Assembly: GCF_001874625.1 (NCBI RefSeq)
Contig: NZ_CP017671.1
Coordinates: forward strand, 3,968,001 to 4,032,000
Direction of reading: 5' to 3'
DNA length: 64,000 nucleotides
From: Providencia rettgeri
Lineage (GTDB): Bacteria; Pseudomonadota; Gammaproteobacteria; Enterobacterales; Enterobacteriaceae
The position numbers were made by a program, and so were the translations under genes. This document shows positions 28,156-37,970 of this stretch, piece after piece. The notes under the pieces are model-generated. The model had not been told where the DNA came from. It did no database searches and saw only the letters and a program-made list of their open reading frames with translations. Every line of letters starts with the position of its first letter. Position 1 is the first letter of the stretch.

Positions 28156-29251
28156 TAAATATCAGTTAAAACACGTTATTAATGCTTCTGGCCGTATGAC
28201 CGCCCTTGGTGTATCGACCCCAACACCTGAAGTGGTTGAGCGAGTGGCTTATGGGTTAAATCACTATTTTGAAATTAAAGATTTAGTCAATAAAACAGGC
28301 GAATACATTGCAAGTTTATTAGATGTTGAAGCTGCTGTTGTGGTGTCTTGTGCATCTGCCGGTATTGCCCAAGCTGTTGCCGCGGTGATCGTGCAAGACG
28401 ACGATGATTTACTACTCAACCTGCATTCATCCGACAAAGTGGTTCCTCGCGAAATTATTTTACCTAAAGGCCATAATGTTAACTTTGGCGCCCCCGTCGA
28501 CACCATGGTGACACTCGGCGGAGGTAAAGTCATTGAAGCTGGTTTTGCTAATGAATGCAGTGCTGCACAACTCGCGGCAAAAATCACCCCTCAAACCGCA
28601 GCCATCTTATATATCAAATCACATCATACCGTACAAAAAAGCATGTTAACTGTGGAGCAAGCGGCCAAAGTCGCTCATGACCACCAGCTACCGCTGATTG
28701 TTGATGCTGCGGCAGAAGAGGAATTAACGGCTTATTATCACACTGGTGGCGATATTGTTATTTACAGTGGTGCCAAAGCTATTGAAGGCCCAACCAGCGG
28801 TCTCGTTATTGGTAAAAAACAATATATCGAGTGGGTTAAACGCCAAAGCCAAGGTATCGGCCGAGCAATGAAAGTCGGTAAAGAAGGTATTTTAGGGCTC
28901 ACACTTGCTATCGAACAATATCTGAGTGCCACAAAAGAAACTGGCGCTGAAATGGTTAATCGAATGAGTAAATTTATCAGTGACCTAAATGATATCAACG
29001 GCATCTCTGCACAAGTGGTATGGGATGGCGCAGGACGCGATATTGCACGTACTGAAATTAGCTTCGATGAAAATGTTATTGGCAAAACGACCTATCAGAT
29101 TATGGCTGAGTTGAAACAGGGGAATACCGCCATTTATTTCCGTGAATACAAAGCTAATGAAGGAAAAGTTGAAGCGGATATCCGTAGTGTAAGCAATGAA
29201 CAACTTGATGTCATTTCAAAGAATATTCGTTTGCTAGTAGAAGGATTTTAA
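28139..29251 (+). CDS. DgaE-like PLP-dependent ammonia lyase
   Basis: A 370-residue SelA-like fold type I PLP enzyme. The catalytic lysine is in VIYSGAKAIEGPTSG, and VSCASAGIAQAVAAVI and LPLIVDAAAEEEL form other parts of the cofactor site. Salmonella DgaE removes ammonia from D-glucosaminate 6-phosphate to give 2-keto-3-deoxygluconate 6-phosphate. I place the start at ATG 28139 (QSIYDKYQLKHVINASGRM), where similarity begins; earlier in-frame starts lie within the amidohydrolase. The next gene supplies the aldolase for its product. Confidence 0.85.
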   Translation: MQSIYDKYQLKHVINASGRMTALGVSTPTPEVVERVAYGLNHYFEIKDLVNKTGEYIASLLDVEAAVVVSCASAGIAQAVAAVIVQDDDDLLLNLHSSDKVVPREIILPKGHNVNFGAPVDTMVTLGGGKVIEAGFANECSAAQLAAKITPQTAAILYIKSHHTVQKSMLTVEQAAKVAHDHQLPLIVDAAAEEELTAYYHTGGDIVIYSGAKAIEGPTSGLVIGKKQYIEWVKRQSQGIGRAMKVGKEGILGLTLAIEQYLSATKETGAEMVNRMSKFISDLNDINGISAQVVWDGAGRDIARTEISFDENVIGKTTYQIMAELKQGNTAIYFREYKANEGKVEADIRSVSNEQLDVISKNIRLLVEGF

Positions 29252-29252
29252 A

Positions 29253-29993
29253 ATGAAATTGTCACCGAATTTTTACCGTGACCGTGTCTGTTTAAATGTG
29301 TTGGCTGGTAGCCACCAAAATGCTAAAGACATTTATGTCGCAGCGGAAACCTTTGTCGTTGTCGGTGTATTATCCAAAAATTACCCTGACTTAGAAAGTG
29401 CCATAGCTGATATGCGCATCTACGCGCAAGAGACGGATAATGCGTTATCGGTTGGTCTTGGGGCTGGCGATCCAAACCAATCAACCATGGTGTCTTTAAT
29501 TTCACAGGAAATTCAACCACAGCATGTAAATCAAGTATTTACAGGTGCTCCCATCAGCCGAGCCTTATTAGGCCAAACCGAGACCTTCGTTAACGCATTA
29601 ATCTCACCGACAGGTACGGTTGGCATGGTAAAAATCTCTACAGGCCCATTAAGCTCACAAGCCCCAGATGGCATTGTCCCCATTGAAACCGCAATCATGA
29701 TGCTTAAAGATATGGGCGCTGACTCTGTTAAGTTCTTTAATATGAAAGGGTTAAAATATATTGAAGAATATAAAGCCATTGCTAAAGCTTGTGCTGAATT
29801 TGATTTTTCTTTAGAGCCTACTGGCGGTATTGATTTAGATAACTTTGCGGAAATTTTGCAAATAGCCCTTGATGCAGGCGTGAAGAAAATCATTCCTCAT
29901 ATTTATAGCTCAATCATTGATAAAAATACGGGCAATACTCGCCCAGAAGAAGTTCGTCAATTATTGCAGATGGTTAAGCAAGCGGTTAATTGA
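29253..29993 (+). CDS. DgaF-like KDGP aldolase
   Basis: A 246-residue KDGP-aldolase-family protein (start MKLSPNFYRDRVCLNVLAGS) that in the D-glucosaminate pathway cleaves 2-keto-3-deoxygluconate 6-phosphate to pyruvate and glyceraldehyde 3-phosphate. Barrel motifs include DSVKFFNMKGLKYIEEYKAI (candidate Schiff-base lysine region) and LEPTGGIDLDNFAEIL. Starts 1 bp after dgaE-like gene and ends the operon; a strong terminator lies 90 bp downstream. Distinct from the shorter Eda aldolase. Confidence 0.85.
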   Translation: MKLSPNFYRDRVCLNVLAGSHQNAKDIYVAAETFVVVGVLSKNYPDLESAIADMRIYAQETDNALSVGLGAGDPNQSTMVSLISQEIQPQHVNQVFTGAPISRALLGQTETFVNALISPTGTVGMVKISTGPLSSQAPDGIVPIETAIMMLKDMGADSVKFFNMKGLKYIEEYKAIAKACAEFDFSLEPTGGIDLDNFAEILQIALDAGVKKIIPHIYSSIIDKNTGNTRPEEVRQLLQMVKQAVN

Positions 29994-30083
29994 TGCGTTA
30001 AAGCAGTAAAAAGAAGTCGGAAAATAAATATAAGCGAGATGTTATAAAAAACAGTCATTGTGACAAATGACAAAACAACAAAT

Positions 30084-30118
30084 GCCCCACTCATCTAGTA
30101 TGTAGTGGGGCTTTTTTC
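30084..30118 (+). terminator. Terminator of the DUF431x operon
   Basis: Stem GCCCCAC / GTGGGGC with a 14-base loop followed by TTTTTTC. Confidence 0.85.
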
Positions 30119-30141
30119 ATTATATATTAATGACCTATCAT

Positions 30142-31203
30142 TCATGCATTTGGTATAATATGAAACCAATAATTATCGGGGACAGGGCTATCCCACACAC
30201 CAAAGTAAGCAGCAACCCCGATGGCACTAAATAACATTCCCAGAGTTAAAACTAACATAATTACCCCAGACAATGGGACTTGGCGTTTTTTTCTTGGCAC
30301 TTGTAATGAAAAATTTAGGGTTGAAGAAACAGGGCAGGACTCCACGCACGTCATACACCCTGTACATTCCACCGTTCTTACCTTAATGAGCTTGTCGACT
30401 GGAATACGCGACGGGCAGTTCTTGGCACATTTTCCGCAATCAATGCAGCTTTCCACATCTCGACGAATTTTTACGGGGGAAAATAACGAAAATAGCCCCA
30501 ACAATGCACCATAAGGGCACAAATAACGGCACCAAGCATTGCGAATAAACAAACTAATCACCACAAGAACAATAACACTCACCAAGGTAACACCGCTAAT
30601 GTAGCGAAAGAAATCGAGCATTTTAACATCAATGATGATCCCATAAGGCGACATCATAAAATACTGGATCATCTGTGCAGGCATGGATAATGCTATATAG
30701 AGAAAAAAAGCTAATAGTAAATATTTTAAGCCTTTTAGAGGAATATCTAACCATTTAGGTAAATCGATTTGGTTTTGATAACGAAACAGTTTTTGCCCTA
30801 TTTTCCCCGTGTATTCAGAAATTGTCCCTATTGGGCACATCCACGAACAAAAGGCTTTTTTCAATAATAAGCTAATAATTATGAAAGAAACCAAAAGAAA
30901 CATTGAGGCCGCATGGATTACCGGAAAACTGCCTGTTTCTAATGTGTATTTTAAATTCATTAACCCAGCAATAGGTAGCCAACCCTCAATCCCACCCGGA
31001 CGAGGAAGATAAAGCGTTGCCCCACCAGTTTCGTAGTAACGAACCCAGTAATAGAAAGTAATACCGATATAAAGGTTTATCGCCAAGAGTGTGAATTGTA
31101 CAACTTTCCGCCAAGTTGATGCGTTCCGCCAATCATTCCAAGGAAGCTTTCCCCCTGTCGTACCGGGGCGGCGTTGATACCTTATACGTGGTTTTTTGGT
31201 CAT
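30142..31203 (-). CDS. yccM: Polyferredoxin-type membrane electron carrier YccM
   Basis: A 353-residue NapH/CcoG-like inner-membrane protein with about five membrane helices, CxxxCP motifs (CSWMCPIG, CRYLCPYG) and two 4Fe-4S ferredoxin clusters (CIDCGKCAKNCP, CTGCMTCVESCP). The start RYQRRPGTTGGKLPWNDWRN is that of E. coli YccM; it likely passes electrons between quinol and a periplasmic reductase. I choose ATG 31203, preceded by an AGAGATGGG ribosome site, over the upstream ATG 31224 which has none. No partner gene is adjacent. Confidence 0.9.
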   Translation of the reverse strand: MTKKPRIRYQRRPGTTGGKLPWNDWRNASTWRKVVQFTLLAINLYIGITFYYWVRYYETGGATLYLPRPGGIEGWLPIAGLMNLKYTLETGSFPVIHAASMFLLVSFIIISLLLKKAFCSWMCPIGTISEYTGKIGQKLFRYQNQIDLPKWLDIPLKGLKYLLLAFFLYIALSMPAQMIQYFMMSPYGIIIDVKMLDFFRYISGVTLVSVIVLVVISLFIRNAWCRYLCPYGALLGLFSLFSPVKIRRDVESCIDCGKCAKNCPSRIPVDKLIKVRTVECTGCMTCVESCPVSSTLNFSLQVPRKKRQVPLSGVIMLVLTLGMLFSAIGVAAYFGVWDSPVPDNYWFHIIPNA

Positions 31204-31370
31204 ATACGCCCATCTCTTTAACATGCATTTTAAATACCATTATTGTATTTACATATTCAGAAAACATATTGATTTGCATCAGGGGGTTGTGACGTTGATG
31301 GTTTGATACAACAAAATGGTGAAGGTTGACCAGAAAAATAGAAATAGAAAAATATTATCGTTGGTTTTTG

Positions 31371-31488
31371 CTAAATAATTCGAGTTGTGCCAAGGCGGCA
31401 AAATGAGGAAATCCCTAGGAGCATACAAAAGTATGTGACTAGGGTTGACGAGTGACGCCAACACAGGCACAACTTGAAGTATGACGAA
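31371..31488. repeat. ERIC-like repeat upstream of yccM
   Basis: Starts CTAAATAATTCG and ends GAAGTATGACGAA with core TCCCTAGGAGCATAC / GTATGTGACTAGGG. A truncated copy of the right half (31492-31560, GGAGCATACAAAAGTATGTG) follows directly. Confidence 0.75.
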
Positions 31489-31574
31489 AAAAAGGAGCAT
31501 ACAAAAGTATGTGACTCGAGTTGACGAGCAACGCCAACATAGGACAGCTTAAAGCACTACAAACTGAGATTTTT

Positions 31575-31691
31575 TCTAAATAGTTAGTGCTGTAACAAGG
31601 CAGCGATGTGAAGACAGCACGGGGAGCATACAAAAGTATGTGACCCGTGTGGCTGAATGAAGCTAACGCCGTGACAGCGCTAAGTATGACG
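31575..31691. repeat. ERIC-like repeat abutting the 3' end of rnpB
   Basis: About 117 bp from TCTAAATAGTTAG to AAGTATGACGAAA, with core GGAGCATACAAAAGTATGTG flanked by CACGG / CCGTG. It ends within 5-10 bp of the RNase P RNA 3' end, so it lies in the downstream part of the precursor transcript. Confidence 0.75.
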
Positions 31692-31695
31692 AAAA

Positions 31696-32069
<374 letters not shown>

Positions 32070-32076
32070 GCGGCGA

Positions 32077-32105
32077 ATTATAGGCACTTTGTTGTAGCTT
32101 GTACA
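32077..32105 (-). promoter_or_regulatory. Promoter of rnpB
   Basis: On the minus strand TATAAT (32082-32077) is spaced 17 bp from TGTACA (32105-32100), 7 bp ahead of the mature RNA with a CGCCGC discriminator. Confidence 0.7.
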
Positions 32106-32164
32106 GACTCTAGCACCTGCAATTTACCACTTATATTAATGTAACCGTTTTATTTGCCTAAAAA

Positions 32165-33037
32165 TCATTCATTGCTTTGATTATCAAGCATCAATTTATA
32201 CAACATATTTTTCTTTAACCCATAAATTTCGGCTGTAATCGCTGCCGCTTTTTTAGGGGGAAGCTCTTTTTGTAATAAATTTAACGTGCGAACCACATCA
32301 GGGGAAATAGCCGAATCATCCTCTGGCTTCTTATAGCCTTCAACAATTAACACCATTTCGCCGCGATGGCGGTTTTCATCCTCTTTTACCCACGCCAACA
32401 ATTCACCTACTGGACGGCCTTCAATTGACTCCCACGTTTTAGTCAATTCCCGAGCTAAAACAACATGACGTTCTGGTCCCCAGACTTCTACCATATCTGC
32501 TAAACTATCTAACAAACGGTGGGTTGACTCATAGAAAATCAGTGTCCGAGTTTCTTGTTCAAGTGATTGTAAAACGTCTTTACGGCCTTTTGTTTTAGCA
32601 GGTAAAAAACCTTCATAACAAAAACGGTCTGAAGGCAAACCGGCAGCAGACAGCGCAGTAATCGCTGCACAGGCGCCGGGTAAAGGCACAACACGGATAC
32701 CAGCCTCACGACAACGATTGACTAAATGATAACCTGGATCATTAATTAAAGGTGTACCTGCATCAGAGACTAATGCGATACTATCGCCTTGTTGAAGTTT
32801 GCTAATTAATTGATCTGCCTTTTGCTGTTCATTATGATCATGTAGAGCGAACAGTCGTGCATTAATCGCAAAATTCTGTAAAAGAATGCCTGAATGCCGA
32901 GTGTCCTCTGCCGCAATAAGGTCAACATGTTTAAGAACATCCAACGCACGTTGCGTGATATCACCCATATTACCAATTGGGGTTGGGACGATATACAGCG
33001 TGGATGCCATAACCACAGCTTGATTAGGTTGGTTCAT
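32165..33037 (-). CDS. rsmI: 16S rRNA 2'-O-methyltransferase RsmI
   Basis: A 290-residue tetrapyrrole-methylase-fold enzyme that methylates the ribose of C1402 in 16S rRNA. Family motifs are [45 protein letters not shown] and [12 protein letters not shown]. It lies divergently from lpoA with only 61 bp between the starts, as in E. coli. A Met at residue 10 ([10 protein letters not shown]) is an alternative start. The adjacent rnpB is also as in related genomes. Confidence 0.95.
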   Translation of the reverse strand: MNQPNQAVVMASTLYIVPTPIGNMGDITQRALDVLKHVDLIAAEDTRHSGILLQNFAINARLFALHDHNEQQKADQLISKLQQGDSIALVSDAGTPLINDPGYHLVNRCREAGIRVVPLPGACAAITALSAAGLPSDRFCYEGFLPAKTKGRKDVLQSLEQETRTLIFYESTHRLLDSLADMVEVWGPERHVVLARELTKTWESIEGRPVGELLAWVKEDENRHRGEMVLIVEGYKKPEDDSAISPDVVRTLNLLQKELPPKKAAAITAEIYGLKKNMLYKLMLDNQSNE

Positions 33038-33098
33038 TGTTTCATCCGAATAGCCGGTTTAAAATTAAGCAATTGAAAAATACACCATTGGATACAGT

Positions 33099-34805
33099 AT
33101 GCGTCCTTCAATTTTTTTGCATTTGAAAAAAGGGTTAATCTGCACAGCAATGCTATCTATATTTGCATTGTCAGGGTGCCAAATGGTATCGGATTACTTC
33201 CCGCCCACCCAAAAAACACCTGAGCAAAGTACGTCTGATGTCAGCAGCTACCAAGCCATCATTGATGCTGCTCAAGGCAAGCCCTCAATGGAAGCCCTGC
33301 GAGCTTATATTAGCCAAGAGCCTTTATTAAAAACAGCTGCTGAGCGCCAAGCCAATATTGATGGCCTCTGGAAGATGTTAACACAGTTAACGCCAGAACA
33401 AGTCCACGGAATTGAGGCTGATGAATATATTCTCCAAGGTTGGGTCGATCTTTTAGATATTTATCAAAACAACCAAGATGACCCTGATGCGCTACGCACC
33501 GGTTTCAACGACTGGAAAATGCGTTATTCAAATAACCCAGGGGCCACAATTCCCCCGACCCAGTTGCTCCAAGCAATGTTACCGCGTGTTGGCACAACCC
33601 CGAAAATAGCCCTATTTTTACCGATGAGTGGGCAAGGTCAGGTTTTCGGTCAAGCCATCATGCAAGGGTTTATGGATGCTCAAAAAGGGCTCCCGCAAAC
33701 CACATCTCTTCCGGCTAACACAGCGAACGCTCAAAGTAGCGGTAATGATATACTCGACCAAATTTATGCAGAAGTCGCAGCGACCACGGGTGAAGCGCCT
33801 GCCACCACCGATAATGACTTGGTAACCTCCGCTTTACGTATTGATGCTACTCCGACAAATACACAAACGATCAAAGTCTTTGATACCACCAATCAACAAA
33901 TGCCTCAACTGCTTGAACAAGCTAAAAATGAAGGCTTTAACCTTGTTGTCGGGCCGCTGCTGAAAACAGATGTAAATGTGATAGCACAAATGGGTGCTCC
34001 TGTTAGCGTTCTTGCGCTTAACGAACTCGATAGCAACCAATTACAACCTCGTCCAAACCTCTGTTATTTTTCGTTATCTCCAGAAGATGAAGCGCAAAAT
34101 GCAGCCGCTTATATGAGGTCTGAAGGCAAACAAATGCCTCTCGTATTAGTGCCAGCAAATGCCTTTGGCGATAGAATTGCCAAAGCCTTCGCTAAAGGTT
34201 GGCAAGAGAAAGGCGGCTCGACCGTGTTAATGCAAACCTTTGGTTCAGTACCTTCGCTAAAAGAATCCATTAACCGCGGTGCTGGTATCCGCATGACTGG
34301 AACACCTGTTAATACAGGGGAAACAGTTAGCCCACAATTAAGCCCTCAAATTGAAGATTCAACAGGTGCTATTGATGGTGTTTATATTGTGGCGACACGT
34401 GACGAGCTGACGCTTATCAAACCGATGATAGAAATGGCAATTAGCACCCGTTCACGTCCAGCACTTTATACGAGCTCACGTAGTAACCAAGCAGGTTCAG
34501 GGGCTGATTACCGCTTCGAAATGGACGGTGTTAAGTTCAGCGAGGTCCCTTTATTAGCTGGTGCAAACAATAGTTTACGCAAACAGGCTCAACAAAAGTT
34601 AAATAATGACTACTCACTATTTCGCTTATATGCAATGGGTATTGATGCATGGTCATTAGCTAATAATTTCGATAAATTACAGCAACCAGAACAATTACGT
34701 ATTAATGGTGCATCCGGAGTACTCACAACAACACCTAATTGTGTTGTTTTCCGCGAATTACCTTGGTTACAGTTCAAGCAAGGGAAGATCCTTCCTGCTC
34801 AATAG
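33099..34805 (+). CDS. lpoA: Penicillin-binding protein activator LpoA, shortened N-domain
   Basis: A 568-residue outer-membrane lipoprotein (lipobox LSGC, Cys about residue 27) that spans the periplasm and activates PBP1a. The C-terminal two-lobed PBP-like domain is complete (TPKIALFLPMSGQGQVFGQA through NNDYSLFRLYAMGIDAWSLA). The N-terminal TPR domain is short: only about 27 residues separate the lipid Cys from IIDAAQGKPSMEALRAY, whereas E. coli has roughly 115 there. The frame is intact, so the protein is likely made. First gene of the lpoA-yraN-diaA-dolP series. Confidence 0.93.
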   Translation: MRPSIFLHLKKGLICTAMLSIFALSGCQMVSDYFPPTQKTPEQSTSDVSSYQAIIDAAQGKPSMEALRAYISQEPLLKTAAERQANIDGLWKMLTQLTPEQVHGIEADEYILQGWVDLLDIYQNNQDDPDALRTGFNDWKMRYSNNPGATIPPTQLLQAMLPRVGTTPKIALFLPMSGQGQVFGQAIMQGFMDAQKGLPQTTSLPANTANAQSSGNDILDQIYAEVAATTGEAPATTDNDLVTSALRIDATPTNTQTIKVFDTTNQQMPQLLEQAKNEGFNLVVGPLLKTDVNVIAQMGAPVSVLALNELDSNQLQPRPNLCYFSLSPEDEAQNAAAYMRSEGKQMPLVLVPANAFGDRIAKAFAKGWQEKGGSTVLMQTFGSVPSLKESINRGAGIRMTGTPVNTGETVSPQLSPQIEDSTGAIDGVYIVATRDELTLIKPMIEMAISTRSRPALYTSSRSNQAGSGADYRFEMDGVKFSEVPLLAGANNSLRKQAQQKLNNDYSLFRLYAMGIDAWSLANNFDKLQQPEQLRINGASGVLTTTPNCVVFRELPWLQFKQGKILPAQ

Positions 34806-34851
34806 GGTATAAACAAGTCATCGAGAAGGTGACTTTTCAGACAAGGACGTC

Positions 34852-35226
34852 ATGAAAACAATCCAGAAACCCTTAAAATGGTTAACAGGTCGGTACTATG
34901 AACACCAAGTACTCACTTTCCTGAAACAACAAGGGCTAACGTTTGTCGAACGTAATGCAAGAAATCGAGCCGGTGAGATCGATTTAATAATGCGCGATAA
35001 TACTGGTTGGGTATTTATCGAGGTACGTTTTCGTAAAAATGGTGATTACGGTAATGCACTTTTATCAGTAAACTGGCATAAACGTAGAAAATTATTAGCC
35101 GCTGCAAAATTATGGCTTGCGCAAAGGCAAGAAAGTTTCGATACCAGCTCGTGCCGTTTTGATATCTGCGCAATAACGGGTAACCAATTTGAATGGATAC
35201 AAAACGCATTTAACGAAGATGGCTAG
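34852..35226 (+). CDS. yraN: UPF0102 family protein YraN
   Basis: A 124-residue endonuclease-like (restriction-enzyme-fold) protein with the conserved GLTFVERNARNRAGEIDLIM and WVFIEVRFRKNGDYGNAL segments; the E, D and ExR positions resemble nuclease sites, but no activity is established. It follows lpoA by 46 bp as in E. coli. The normal partner diaA is pushed about 775 bp downstream by the ERIC array. Confidence 0.93.
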   Translation: MKTIQKPLKWLTGRYYEHQVLTFLKQQGLTFVERNARNRAGEIDLIMRDNTGWVFIEVRFRKNGDYGNALLSVNWHKRRKLLAAAKLWLAQRQESFDTSSCRFDICAITGNQFEWIQNAFNEDG

Positions 35227-35284
35227 TATTCGTAATCTGAATGACAAATAAGCTACCTGAATAAATTAGCGAGTATAATCAACA

Positions 35285-35980
35285 ACGCTACAAATATTAC
35301 TTTTCGTTGTAGCAAGGCTGCAAGAGTGTAGCCAACGCCGCTACAGCATGGGATATGACGGGATTACCCTAAATAATTCGTGTTGTAGCAAGGCGGCAAG
35401 TAAGCTAATCCCTATGAGCATACATAAGTATGTGATTAGGGTTAGCGAGCGTAGTCAACGCCGCTACAGCATGGGATATGACGGAATTACCCTAAATAAT
35501 TCGTGTTGTAGCAAGGCCGCAAGTAAGCTAATCCCTATGAACATACATAAGTATGTGATTAGGGTTAGCGAGCGTAGTCAACGCCGCTACAGCATGGGAT
35601 ATGACGGAATTACCCTAAATAATTCGTGTTGTAGCAAGGCCGCAAGTAAGCTAATCCCTATGAACATACATAAGTATGTGATTAGGGTTAGCGAGCGTAG
35701 TCAACGCCGCTACAGCATGGGATATGACGGGATTACCCTAAATAATTCGTGTTGTAGCAAGGCGGCAAGTAAGCTAATCCCTATGAGCATACATAAGTAT
35801 GTGATTAGGGTTAGCGAGCGTAGTCAACGCCGCTACAGCATGGGATATGACGGGATTACCCTAAATAATTCGTGTTGTAGCAAGGCGGCAAGTAAGCTAA
35901 TCCCTATGAGCATACATAAGTATGTGATTAGGGTTAGCGAGCGTAGCCAACACCGCTACAGCACGAAGTATGACGGGTAA
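35285..35980. repeat. Tandem array of five 123-bp ERIC-like units
   Basis: Units start at 35348, 35471, 35594, 35717 and 35840, each 123 bp, reading ATGGGATATGACGGNATTAC, then CTAAATAATTCGTG, AGCAAGGCNGCAAG and the core GAGCATACATAAGTATGTG. A degenerate copy lacking the core precedes (35285-35347) and a unit end follows (35963-35980). Units 2 and 3 share variants (AACATAC, GGCCGC) absent from 1, 4 and 5, so the order is A-B-B-A-A. Because 123 is a multiple of three, a 210-codon frame runs through it, but this is an artefact. The block separates yraN from diaA. Confidence 0.9.
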
Positions 35981-36000
35981 ATTTTGATAGGAAAAAACCA

Positions 36001-36591
36001 GTGCTAGACCGTATAAAAGTTTGTTTCACTGAAAGTATTCAAACTCAAATAGCAGCTGCTGAAGCGCTGCCGGATGCTATATCCAGAGCTGCAATGATGA
36101 TGGTTCAATCATTGCTAAATGGTAACAAAATTTTATGTTGTGGTAATGGTGCTTCTGCTGCCACAGCACAACGTTTCGCCGCGAGTATGATCCACCGTTT
36201 CGAAACTGAACGTCCTAGCCTGCCTGCATTGGCACTTAATACCGATAATGCTGTATTAACCGCTATCTCAGGCAGCAAACAACCGTCCGAAATTTATGCT
36301 AAACAAGTTAGGGCATTGGGGCAGCATGGTGATGTTCTAATGGCAATATCTACTCATGGTAATAGCAGTGATATAATTAAAGCTGTTGAAGCGGCGGTAA
36401 CGCGAGATATGACCATTGTCGCTCTCACTGGCTATGACGGTGGAGAGCTCGCAGGGTTACTTGGCCCACAAGATGTTGAAATTAGGATCCCATCTCAAAG
36501 AAGTGTTCGTATCCAAGAAGTTCATTTACTTACTGTAAATTGTCTGTGCGACCTCATAGATAATACCCTTTTCCCTCATCAGGACGATTAA
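36001..36591 (+). CDS. diaA: DnaA initiator-associating protein DiaA
   Basis: A 196-residue SIS-domain protein that binds DnaA as a tetramer and promotes ordered assembly at oriC. The sequence matches E. coli DiaA along its length ([60 protein letters not shown]). The start is GTG at 36001, with AGGAAAAAACCA ahead of it. The normal upstream neighbour yraN is separated by the ERIC array, so read-through expression may be reduced. Confidence 0.95.
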   Translation: MLDRIKVCFTESIQTQIAAAEALPDAISRAAMMMVQSLLNGNKILCCGNGASAATAQRFAASMIHRFETERPSLPALALNTDNAVLTAISGSKQPSEIYAKQVRALGQHGDVLMAISTHGNSSDIIKAVEAAVTRDMTIVALTGYDGGELAGLLGPQDVEIRIPSQRSVRIQEVHLLTVNCLCDLIDNTLFPHQDD

Positions 36592-36600
36592 GGAGACAAA

Positions 36601-37176
36601 ATGCGATTAATACCAGTTTTTGCCATAATCATGAGTACTATTCTTTTACAAGGTTGTATTGGTGCTGCTGTTGTCGGCTCTGCTGCTGTTGCAACGAAAA
36701 GCGCTACAGATCCTCGCACAGTTGGTCAGCAAGTTGACGATGGCACCTTAGAAGCACGTGTTAGTGGACAACTTAATAAAGATAAGGAAATAACAGGTAA
36801 AGCACGCATTATCGCGACTGCGTATAAAGGAAATGTGTTATTAACGGGGCAAAGCCCTGACATGGCTTGGGCTGAGCGTGCGAAACAAATCGCCTCGAAT
36901 GTTGAAGGAACTACTGCTGTTTATAATGAGGTTCGTAGTGGTGAACCTGTTGATTTAGGCACAGCCTCAAAAGACACTTGGTTAACAACCAAAGTAAAAT
37001 CCAAAATTCTTGCCAGTGACAGTGTTAAATCGGGCAGTGTAAAAGTCATCACAGAAAATGGTGAAGTCTTTTTATTGGGGGTATTAACAAGGCAAGAAGG
37101 TGATGCAGCAGCAAAAATTGCGAGCGAAACAGACGGTGTTCGCCGAGTAACCACAGCATTCACTTATCTCAATTAA
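36601..37176 (+). CDS. dolP: Outer-membrane lipoprotein DolP
   Basis: A 191-residue lipoprotein (lipobox LLQGC, Cys about 19) with two BON domains (about residues 45-115 and 120-190, e.g. DGTLEARVSGQLNKDKEITG and SVKVITENGEVFLLGVLTR). E. coli DolP (YraP) marks the division site, binds anionic phospholipids and supports the BAM complex and amidase activation. It begins 9 bp after diaA with an AAGGAGA ribosome site, so the two are co-transcribed. Confidence 0.94.
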   Translation: MRLIPVFAIIMSTILLQGCIGAAVVGSAAVATKSATDPRTVGQQVDDGTLEARVSGQLNKDKEITGKARIIATAYKGNVLLTGQSPDMAWAERAKQIASNVEGTTAVYNEVRSGEPVDLGTASKDTWLTTKVKSKILASDSVKSGSVKVITENGEVFLLGVLTRQEGDAAAKIASETDGVRRVTTAFTYLN

Positions 37177-37202
37177 TCATAAACAATAATATATTGGTAT
37201 AA

Positions 37203-37240
37203 AAATAAAAGCCATGAGTTAAAAACCATGGCTTTTATCT
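37203..37240. terminator. Bidirectional terminator between dolP and mtgA
   Basis: AAAAGCCATG / CATGGCTTTT hairpin with A- and T-runs on both sides, in the gap between two convergent genes; its right end touches the mtgA stop codon. Confidence 0.85.
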
Positions 37241-37962
37241 TATTCCGAAGCCAATTGGTTTATTTTCAGAAAATTCTTACCGCCTAATAAGCGCATCTGA
37301 TTCAAGATCCACGCTTGCCTTTTTAAAACATAAGAAGAGGGTGATTTTACGCTATACCTATGAGGATTAGGTAAAACTGCTGCTAATAATGCAGCTTCAT
37401 TCATTGTAAGCTTGCTAGCAGGCTTATTAAAGAATTTATTTGCAGCCTCTTCTACCCCAAAAACCCCCTCTCCGAACTCAGCAACATTCAAATAAACAGT
37501 GAGTATTCTTTTTTTAGACCAGAAGAGCTCCATAACTGGAGTCATTGCTGTTTCAAACCCCTTTCTTATCCAGCTTCTTCCATCCCATAACCATACGTTT
37601 TTTACAGTTTGTTGAGAAATGGTAGATGCCCCTCTGACTGACTGTTTATTGATCATATTATGTTGATAAGCCCTCTCAATTGCATCAAGATCAAAACCCC
37701 AGTGATGAGGGAAATTTTGATCTTCAGCGGCAATTACAGCCAAATAAACATACGGAGAAATACGATTTTCATCTACCCATTTAGAATGAGATACATAAGA
37801 AAAGTTTAAGTTTAACCATGCGGTAATTTGTCTTTCTGCCATTACTGCTGAAAATGGCACTGGTACATATTTAAAAAGAATGACGGAAAAAAGCCACACC
37901 ACAAGTAATGAAATTGTGATCTTCTTTAACCAGTGCCACAATCTAGAAACAAAAGTTAGCAT
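37240..37962 (-). CDS. mtgA: Monofunctional peptidoglycan glycosyltransferase MtgA
   Basis: A 240-residue family GT51 enzyme that polymerises lipid II into glycan strands. One N-terminal membrane helix (about residues 14-34) is followed by the catalytic motifs [14 protein letters not shown] (with the key glutamate), [24 protein letters not shown] and [15 protein letters not shown]. It lacks a transpeptidase domain. The gene follows elbB by 8 bp on the same strand, the E. coli order. Confidence 0.95.
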   Translation of the reverse strand: MLTFVSRLWHWLKKITISLLVVWLFSVILFKYVPVPFSAVMAERQITAWLNLNFSYVSHSKWVDENRISPYVYLAVIAAEDQNFPHHWGFDLDAIERAYQHNMINKQSVRGASTISQQTVKNVWLWDGRSWIRKGFETAMTPVMELFWSKKRILTVYLNVAEFGEGVFGVEEAANKFFNKPASKLTMNEAALLAAVLPNPHRYSVKSPSSYVLKRQAWILNQMRLLGGKNFLKINQLASE

Positions 37963-37970
37963 TTAAATAA

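Noticed and set aside
35348-35980. 210-codon ORF with five 41-residue repeats
   Set aside because: It is a by-product of the 123-bp ERIC-like tandem array; no ribosome site and no protein-like divergence (changes are not synonymous-biased).
35285-35980. CRISPR array
   Set aside because: The repeats are head-to-tail 123-bp units without variable spacers, with ERIC core palindromes, and no cas genes are nearby.
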